This document shows positions 33,403 to 38,067 of a DNA stretch of 38,067 nucleotides, piece by piece; position 1 is the first letter of the stretch; each line of letters begins with the position of its first letter. A program made the translations under genes and the position numbers. This DNA comes from an uncultured Spirochaetales bacterium (GTDB lineage: Bacteria > Spirochaetota > Spirochaetia > Sphaerochaetales > Sphaerochaetaceae). The stretch is from contig CASFZR010000015.1 of the NCBI GenBank assembly GCA_949299185.1, forward strand, positions 1 to 38,067, written 5' to 3'. Under the pieces are notes generated by a model. It was not told where the DNA came from, ran no database searches, and saw only the letters and a list, made by a program, of their open reading frames with translations.

Positions 33403-33430
33403 ATTATACCCATGTGTTGTAACCTTGCAA
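33403..33430 (-). promoter_or_regulatory. Promoter of S24 repressor gene
   Basis: On the minus strand a perfect -10 TATAAT (33403-33408) lies 16 bp after TTGCAA (33425-33430). The expected start is about 15 bases before the repressor start codon. I see no strong palindrome here for autoregulation. Confidence 0.6.
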
Positions 33431-33472
33431 GCGACTATTGTGAATCGTCATGGTCAATCCATGGTATTGGGC

Positions 33473-34552
33473 CTAGCTGATATCAATCGCATCGAACGGG
33501 CACATCTCATGGCAGCAGTAGCAGCGGATGCATCTGCTTCTCCGAATATGCACCTTATTCCCTCTCATCTCGAGCGCCTTCGCCGGACATATCCTAACGC
33601 ACTTCTGGCAATGCCTGCACCTGTCATGCATGAAGGAGGGGTAGGGCCTGCCGTCTGTCTGTATCCCGATGCGGGAGAGGAGATTGGGGATGAAGAGCGT
33701 TTTGAGCGTGCTTTTCCTTCCCTCTGGGATCCTCTTGTAGTCATCGATGGTGAGATCCTCCGGCCTGAGCAGGGGATACTCGCTCTCAGTGATGCCTGGC
33801 ATCAAGGCCTCTGCCTCATCAAGGAGGGGAACGGAACGGTAGCCCATGATCATCGCTTCCGCCTTGTCTACCGCATAGGCGTTCTCCCCGCCTATCAGCA
33901 GGCCTACATGACGAGGCTGTCCGTTCGTCGGGCCTGATCCCTCCATGCCGTCGATGGCGTCCATGAAGGCGTAGTCCACATGGGCCTCGCGGAATATTCC
34001 GATAAGGAGACGCGCGAATGTCTCCGGCGTCCTCGCCTTGAGGTGCAGCGGGCTCTTCTGCAGTCCAGGAACCAGTCCGAACATGTTCTTCACGGCACCT
34101 GTGGCGCTCATCAGCTGATGCGTCTTGAACTTCGCGACTGATATCACGATATCGGCATCATCGATGGCCGTGGTCATCGGTATCCTGATGCCTCCTATGT
34201 CATGGATGCGGGTGCTGCTACGGAAATCGACAAGCTCCGCACCGGTCTCCGCCGCGACCTGGGCTATGCCAGAGTTCACCGGGTTGAGCCTTCCCGTCTG
34301 CATCCCGGGAGAGTCTCCCACGAGTATCCTGGAGGCCCCTTCGGCCTTCACCAGCTCTATGACCGCCCTGACGACTGAGGGATGGGTCGTTATAGCCTTC
34401 TCAGGGTATGAGTCTGAGAGTATGTTAGGCTTGACGAGGACCGTCTTGCCTCTGACGGCGGGAAAGGATGTGCTGTCAACGATCTCCCTTATCGCCTTCC
34501 TTACCTCGCTCATATCATATGAATCAGATCTTGCTATCGCTGTCCGTGTCAT
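33473..34552 (-). CDS. DUF362 domain protein with two [4Fe-4S] clusters
   Basis: A 359-residue protein. The DUF362 domain occupies about residues 1-295 ('VLVKPNILSDSYPEKAITTHP', 'VISVAKFKTHQLMSATGAVKN' are its typical signatures). A C-terminal bacterial ferredoxin domain has two clusters of cysteines, CRHCQKCVRICP and CIRCYCCHEMCP. The family is widespread in anaerobes; its reaction is not established, though redox roles and cofactor work have been suggested. It overlaps the methyltransferase gene by four bases (ATGA) and has GAGGAAG as its ribosome site. Confidence 0.9.
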   Translation of the reverse strand: MTRTAIARSDSYDMSEVRKAIREIVDSTSFPAVRGKTVLVKPNILSDSYPEKAITTHPSVVRAVIELVKAEGASRILVGDSPGMQTGRLNPVNSGIAQVAAETGAELVDFRSSTRIHDIGGIRIPMTTAIDDADIVISVAKFKTHQLMSATGAVKNMFGLVPGLQKSPLHLKARTPETFARLLIGIFREAHVDYAFMDAIDGMEGSGPTNGQPRHVGLLIGGENAYAVDKAEAMIMGYRSVPLLDEAEALMPGITESEYPLLRPEDLTIDDYKRIPEGRKSTLKTLFIPNLLSRIGIQTDGRPYPSFMHDRCRHCQKCVRICPAKALEMRGNKVHIRRSRCIRCYCCHEMCPFDAIDIS

Positions 34553-35310
34553 ATCTTCCTCAGCTTCACGGCATACATCGGTCCCTTTCCATCGCTCCTG
34601 TCCGGAAGGACGATCATGCCGTGTTCACGTCTCTCCCCATCCGTGAGGGATATCTCCATCTCCTCTGCCTCACCCGGATGCTTCCTCATGAAGCGCGCTA
34701 CGATATCCTCATCCTCTCCGGGATTTATCGAGCAGGTGGAGTAGACGAGCGTGCCGCCATGCCTGAGGGCGAGCATCGCCGAGGCGAGCATCGAGTACTG
34801 CAATGCCTGCAGCCTCTTCGGCCGGGATGGTGACCATTGCGAGAGATGCTCCGGACTCTGCAGCACATGGCGCTCCGAGGAGCAGGGCGCGTCGAGGAGT
34901 ATGCAGTCATATGCCTCCTTCTCATAGAGCCCCCAGCGTGAGGCATCGTGGCCTGTGATCCTTATGTTCTCCCTCCACTGCGATGGAAGCGATGACTCGA
35001 AGGCCCTCCTCATCCTCTCCCTCCTGTCCTGCGATCTGTCATTGGATGTGAGGGAGCCTGTGCCCTTGAGCATCGAGGCGATGACGATGGACTTGCCGCC
35101 CGGGGCCGCGCACATGTCAAGCACGTCGCTTCCCGGAGCGGGTGAGAGCAGCGTAGCGGTCTCGATGGAGGCCCGATCCATGAAGTAAGGTGAGACGAGG
35201 CCTTCTATCGAGACCTTATCCTCCTTGTCGGAGAGCATGGCTTCCCTTAATCCTTCCCAGCGCCCTCCCCATATCTGCAGGTAGAAGCCGTCGAACGAGA
35301 GCCTAGCCAT
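34549..35310 (-). CDS. RsmB/NOP-family RNA (cytosine-C5)-methyltransferase
   Basis: A 253-residue SAM-dependent methyltransferase. The SAM motif DMCAAPGGKS, motif IV LDAPCSSERHV and motif VI YSTCSINPGEDE provide the two catalytic cysteines typical of m5C RNA methyltransferases (RsmB, RsmF, NSUN). It lacks the N-terminal NusB-like domain of RsmB and the C-terminal RNA-binding PUA domain of RsmF, so it is a minimal enzyme. The target is probably rRNA or tRNA but cannot be fixed by sequence. It overlaps the DUF212 gene by eight bases and the DUF362 gene by four. Confidence 0.88.
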   Translation of the reverse strand: MARLSFDGFYLQIWGGRWEGLREAMLSDKEDKVSIEGLVSPYFMDRASIETATLLSPAPGSDVLDMCAAPGGKSIVIASMLKGTGSLTSNDRSQDRRERMRRAFESSLPSQWRENIRITGHDASRWGLYEKEAYDCILLDAPCSSERHVLQSPEHLSQWSPSRPKRLQALQYSMLASAMLALRHGGTLVYSTCSINPGEDEDIVARFMRKHPGEAEEMEISLTDGERREHGMIVLPDRSDGKGPMYAVKLRKI

Positions 35311-35761
35311 TGCTTGATAGGAGAATCGTCAGGGCAGAGCCGACCACGAGCCCTAGGATAAGGCCGCCGAGGACCTGTGCAGTGGAATGTCCGATCATCG
35401 TCTTGAGGTTCTGCGGTGATATCTGAAGGCTCTCCTTGCTGAAGATCTCGGACCACTCGTTGAGGAGCTTCGCCTGCTTCCCCGTCTCAAGCCTCACGTT
35501 CGTCGCGTCATTCATTATCACGAGGGATATGATGATGCAGATGGCGAAGATGCTGCTGTCCAGCCCTTCCGTCATCGCTACCGATATAGTCAGCGCTGAT
35601 ACCGCGGATGTATGGGATGATGGCATCCCGCCTGTCGTTATGAAGAGGTATGGCCGGAATCCCTGTCCGGTCAGGATGCTTATGAGGGGCTTGAGGAGCT
35701 GCGCTGACACGAGTCCTGCCAGAGCCGCCCATAGTGCCGTGTTTTCCATCAACGCTGCCAT
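35303..35761 (-). CDS. Divergent PAP2 family membrane protein (DUF212, YuiD-like)
   Basis: A 152-residue membrane protein with about four helices and the conserved GGMPSSHTSAVSAL motif of DUF212, which resembles the PSGH motif of PAP2 phosphatases. 'MNDATNVRLETGKQAKLLN' and 'LKTMIGHSTAQVLGGLILG' are its other family blocks. It may act on a lipid phosphate, but activity is unproven. ATG 35761 and ATG 35749 are both possible starts; the second gives the more usual family N-terminus. It is the first gene of a three-gene minus-strand operon. Confidence 0.85.
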   Translation of the reverse strand: MAALMENTALWAALAGLVSAQLLKPLISILTGQGFRPYLFITTGGMPSSHTSAVSALTISVAMTEGLDSSIFAICIIISLVIMNDATNVRLETGKQAKLLNEWSEIFSKESLQISPQNLKTMIGHSTAQVLGGLILGLVVGSALTILLSSNG

Positions 35762-35803
35762 GCTGAGAGGGTATCATCAGAGTGCAATCGGGGCAAGTGC
35801 GTC

Positions 35804-35832
35804 TTTAAGCTCTCCACGCTTATCTATATAAT
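35804..35832 (+). promoter_or_regulatory. Promoter of isocitrate dehydrogenase gene
   Basis: A perfect -10 TATAAT at 35827-35832, with a weak -35 TTTAAG at 35804-35809 (17-bp spacer). The start codon follows 18 bases later, behind CGGAG. Confidence 0.5.
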
Positions 35833-35850
35833 CGGTTCCGGAGATTGATC

Positions 35851-37074
35851 ATGAGGATAGAATGCAGTAGTGGCGCGCTCATCGTTCCGGATGAGCCTGA
35901 TATCGTCTATATAGAGGGAGATGGGGTCGGCAAGGAGATCACCGACAGGATGCGGCGCGTCCTGGATGCGGCAGTCGAGCGGTGCTATGGAGGCCGGAGG
36001 CGCATAGCCTGGCATGAGGCGCTTGCTGGCGGCAAGGCAATCGAGAAGGAGGGAGTGAACCTTCCGGAGGCCACGCTTGACGCGATACGCTCATCGCTTG
36101 TAGCGATCAAGGGGCCCCTGATGACACCGGTTGGGAAGGGCGCTAGGAGCATAAACGTCGCTCTCCGCCAGAGCCTTGACCTCTATGCCTGCGTGCGTCC
36201 TATCGAGTACTTCAAGGGCGTTCCTTCGCCCGTACGCCACCCTGAGAGCGTCGATATGGTTGTCTTCCGGGAGAACACGGAGGATATCTACGCCGGTATC
36301 GAATGGCCCTCCGGCAGCGCCGAGGCAGAGAAGGTCATCGCCTTCCTTCAAGGCGAGATGGGCGTGACAAGGATACGCTTTCCCGAAACGAGCGCTATCG
36401 GCGTGAAGCCTGTGTCTCCGGATGGTTCGAAGCGCCTTATCCGCGCGGCTATCGACTATGCCATCGCCAATGGAAGGAAGAGCGTCACGCTCGTGCATAA
36501 GGGAAACATCATGAAGTTCACCGAGGGCGGCTTCAGGGCCTGGGGCTACGAGATGGCGAAGGAGGAGTACGGCGCGGTTGAGAAGGACGGGCGCATCGTC
36601 GTTCCTTCCTCCCATGGTGACATCATCATCAAGGACTGCATCTGCGATGCCTTCCTGCAGAACATCCTTCTCCGTCCGGAGGATTACGATGTGATCGCCA
36701 CCCTCAACCTCAACGGTGACTACGTATCGGATGCCCTGGCTGCCGAGGTAGGGGGAATAGGGATCGCGCCTGGTGCGAACATCAACTACATGACCGGCCA
36801 TGCCGTCTTCGAGGCGACCCATGGCACCGCCCCTGATATCGCCGGCAAGGATATCGTGAATCCCTTGTCGATGATCCTCTCCGGGGTGATGATGCTTGAG
36901 TATATCGGCTGGAATGAGGCGGCGGAGGCTGTGAGGAGCGCTGTCTCCTCCTCGATCGAGGAGGGGCACGTCACTCGGGACTTCGCTCTCCTGATGCGTA
37001 AGGAAGGGCGCGATGTGGAGGAGCTTTCCACCTCGGCCCTCACAGATCACCTCATCGCGGCTATCAGAGGATGA
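35851..37074 (+). CDS. icd: Isocitrate dehydrogenase, predicted NAD-dependent
   Basis: Oxidatively decarboxylates isocitrate to 2-oxoglutarate. The 407-residue protein follows the E. coli Icd type: RSINVALRQ (the substrate-binding serine S100, which AceK phosphorylates in E. coli), '[14 protein letters not shown]', '[16 protein letters not shown]' and '[17 protein letters not shown]'. In the last stretch D329-I330 stand where NADP enzymes have Lys-Tyr (K344-Y345 of E. coli). Asp-Ile is the combination of NAD-specific enzymes, so NAD is the predicted cofactor. ATG 35851 has CGGAG upstream. Its 3' end overlaps the convergent HAD gene by 11 bases. Citrate synthase lies two genes on. Confidence 0.94.
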   Translation: MRIECSSGALIVPDEPDIVYIEGDGVGKEITDRMRRVLDAAVERCYGGRRRIAWHEALAGGKAIEKEGVNLPEATLDAIRSSLVAIKGPLMTPVGKGARSINVALRQSLDLYACVRPIEYFKGVPSPVRHPESVDMVVFRENTEDIYAGIEWPSGSAEAEKVIAFLQGEMGVTRIRFPETSAIGVKPVSPDGSKRLIRAAIDYAIANGRKSVTLVHKGNIMKFTEGGFRAWGYEMAKEEYGAVEKDGRIVVPSSHGDIIIKDCICDAFLQNILLRPEDYDVIATLNLNGDYVSDALAAEVGGIGIAPGANINYMTGHAVFEATHGTAPDIAGKDIVNPLSMILSGVMMLEYIGWNEAAEAVRSAVSSSIEEGHVTRDFALLMRKEGRDVEELSTSALTDHLIAAIRG

Positions 37075-37720
37075 TCTCCCTGAAGGAGCCTATCTCGGTG
37101 ATATCCGGATCCTCTAGCGACACGCTTCCCGGGCTCCTCATCCTGTAGATCGTCCTGATGCCCGCGTCCTTCGCGCTGAGGACTCCTGCCCTGGAGTCCT
37201 CGAAGGCGATGGCCCTTCCTCCTTCGACGCCTATGCTCTCCAGCGCGAGGCGGAATATCGCGCCATCCGGCTTCGATGGGATATCGGTGCGTCCTGCGAT
37301 GATCGCTGATGGCTTGAAGTAGTCAAGGAGATGGAAGCGCGGGATGTACCAGTCCATGTTCATCTTCGGTGCGGATGAGGCGATCGCGATCCTCATGCCA
37401 CGGGAAAGGACTGCCTCGAAAAGATCCCTTGCACCCGGCGCGAGATCAAGCGAGCGGCTGATGCAGAGATCCTTGTAGATCTCCTCCTTCCTGCGGCTCC
37501 ATCTCTCTGCCTCCTCATCGGAGACTCCCGGGAGGATGGCCCGCACCATATCAGCATCGGTCCTGCCGTTCTCGCGGAGGAACTCCTCATCGCTGAGGGC
37601 CTCTCCCCTCAGCTCGACGGCGATCATGTTCCAGCTCTCCCTGTTCTCCCTCTCATCGAGGAAGAGGGTGCCGTTGAAGTCGAATACTATGCCGTCAGCG
37701 CTTGGCAATCGGTATGACAT
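37064..37720 (-). CDS. HAD-family hydrolase, beta-phosphoglucomutase-like
   Basis: A 218-residue HAD superfamily protein with an inserted helical cap (about residues 25-90). Motif I reads FDFNGTLF, with nucleophile D14 and Asn at position 16 where most phosphatases have the acid-base Asp. Motif II is IASSAP, the motif III lysine is in SKPDG, and motif IV is FEDSRAG. The substrate is probably a small sugar or nucleotide phosphate, not determined. ATG 37720 has GGAGG upstream. It starts within the 3' end of the citrate synthase gene (26-base overlap), so the two are co-transcribed. Confidence 0.85.
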   Translation of the reverse strand: MSYRLPSADGIVFDFNGTLFLDERENRESWNMIAVELRGEALSDEEFLRENGRTDADMVRAILPGVSDEEAERWSRRKEEIYKDLCISRSLDLAPGARDLFEAVLSRGMRIAIASSAPKMNMDWYIPRFHLLDYFKPSAIIAGRTDIPSKPDGAIFRLALESIGVEGGRAIAFEDSRAGVLSAKDAGIRTIYRMRSPGSVSLEDPDITEIGSFREIIL

Positions 37721-38067
37721 CGCGCGCCTCCGGTCCGCTGTATACCTGCCTCGGCCTTCCGATCTTCTGATACGGGTCATGCCGCCACTCGAGGTAGTGC
37801 GCTATCCATCCGGGAAGCCTTCCCATCGCGAACAGCACGGTGAACATCGATACCGGTATGCCCATCATATGGAATGTGATGCCGGTGTAGAAGTCTACGT
37901 TGGGGTAGAGGTGGCGCTCGATGAAGTAATCATCATGGGTGGCCCTTTCCTCAAGCTCCAGCGCGATATCCAGCAGGGGATCGTTCTCGATGTGCGTTCC
38001 CTTCATCACCTCATGGCAGATCTTCTTGGCGATCCTGGCCCTTGGGTCGAAGGTCTTGTATACCCTG
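37695..38067 (-). CDS. gltA: Citrate synthase, C-terminal part (gene runs off the window)
   Basis: The last 123 residues of a citrate synthase. The large-domain motif [12 protein letters not shown] (with the catalytic Asp-to-Phe region VDFYTG) and the C-terminal '[27 protein letters not shown]' are diagnostic of the Gram-negative-type hexameric enzyme. The reading frame continues to the right edge as [20 protein letters not shown], so only the 5' part is missing. With icd it gives the citrate-to-2-oxoglutarate arm that feeds glutamate synthesis. Confidence 0.95.
   Translation of the reverse strand, partial: RVYKTFDPRARIAKKICHEVMKGTHIENDPLLDIALELEERATHDDYFIERHLYPNVDFYTGITFHMMGIPVSMFTVLFAMGRLPGWIAHYLEWRHDPYQKIGRPRQVYSGPEARDVIPIAKR

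Overview
The window is a compact, moderately GC-rich bacterial chromosome segment with about 34 genes. The best guess is a spirochaete of the Sphaerochaeta/Treponema kind, probably gut-associated. This rests on three things: secreted proteins whose signal peptides end in 'FASGASEK' or 'FAGGSSEK', a long-form pyrophosphate-dependent phosphofructokinase, and several AMP-forming acyl-CoA ligases. It is an inference from gene content, not a database match. No phage, insertion sequence, integrase or CRISPR array was seen.

Layout: (1) 383-6666 is a phosphate operon, pstS-pstC-pstA-pstB-phoU-phoB-phoR, behind a possible Pho box. The pstA reading frame is broken near its 3' end by what looks like a small internal deletion. 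(2) 6816-12232 carries an orphan XRE regulator with a palindrome in its promoter, a PLP aminotransferase, two tandem acyl-CoA ligases that share identical DNA patches, and yhbY. (3) 13223-18629 is an accessory carbohydrate-type ABC import operon: binding protein, two permeases, and a cytoplasmic phosphodiesterase of the alkaline phosphatase superfamily. Two paralogous small proteins that resemble the C-terminal helical domain of RarA/MgsA, without its ATPase, bracket the transporter genes. A divergent AraC-type regulator with 21-bp-spaced direct repeats probably controls it. (4) 18677-19768 is a BspA-like leucine-rich-repeat surface protein whose promoter has consensus -35 and -10 boxes separated by 19 bp that include a run of eight G. 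This is a likely phase-variable switch.

(5) 19903-30367 is mostly housekeeping: pfp, a YaiI-family protein, a LuxR-type regulator, asnS, an ArsC/Spx-like protein without its cysteine, a YycJ-like metallo-hydrolase, a third acyl-CoA ligase, DAHP synthase, a DJ-1 family protein, mscL and asnA. (6) 30475-38067 holds tRNA-Leu(GAG), a UvrD/PcrA helicase, a LexA/CI-like S24 repressor, a DUF362 ferredoxin, an RsmB/NOP-type methyltransferase, a DUF212 membrane protein, an isocitrate dehydrogenase whose coenzyme-site residues predict NAD use, a HAD hydrolase and the 3' part of citrate synthase.

The genes describe a fermentative, host- or gut-adapted cell. It has PPi-linked glycolysis, an oxidative citrate-to-2-oxoglutarate arm, exogenous fatty acid activation, phosphate sensing and regulated surface structures. 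Several genes that lack a Shine-Dalgarno sequence have promoters placed so close to the start codon that leaderless mRNAs are likely.
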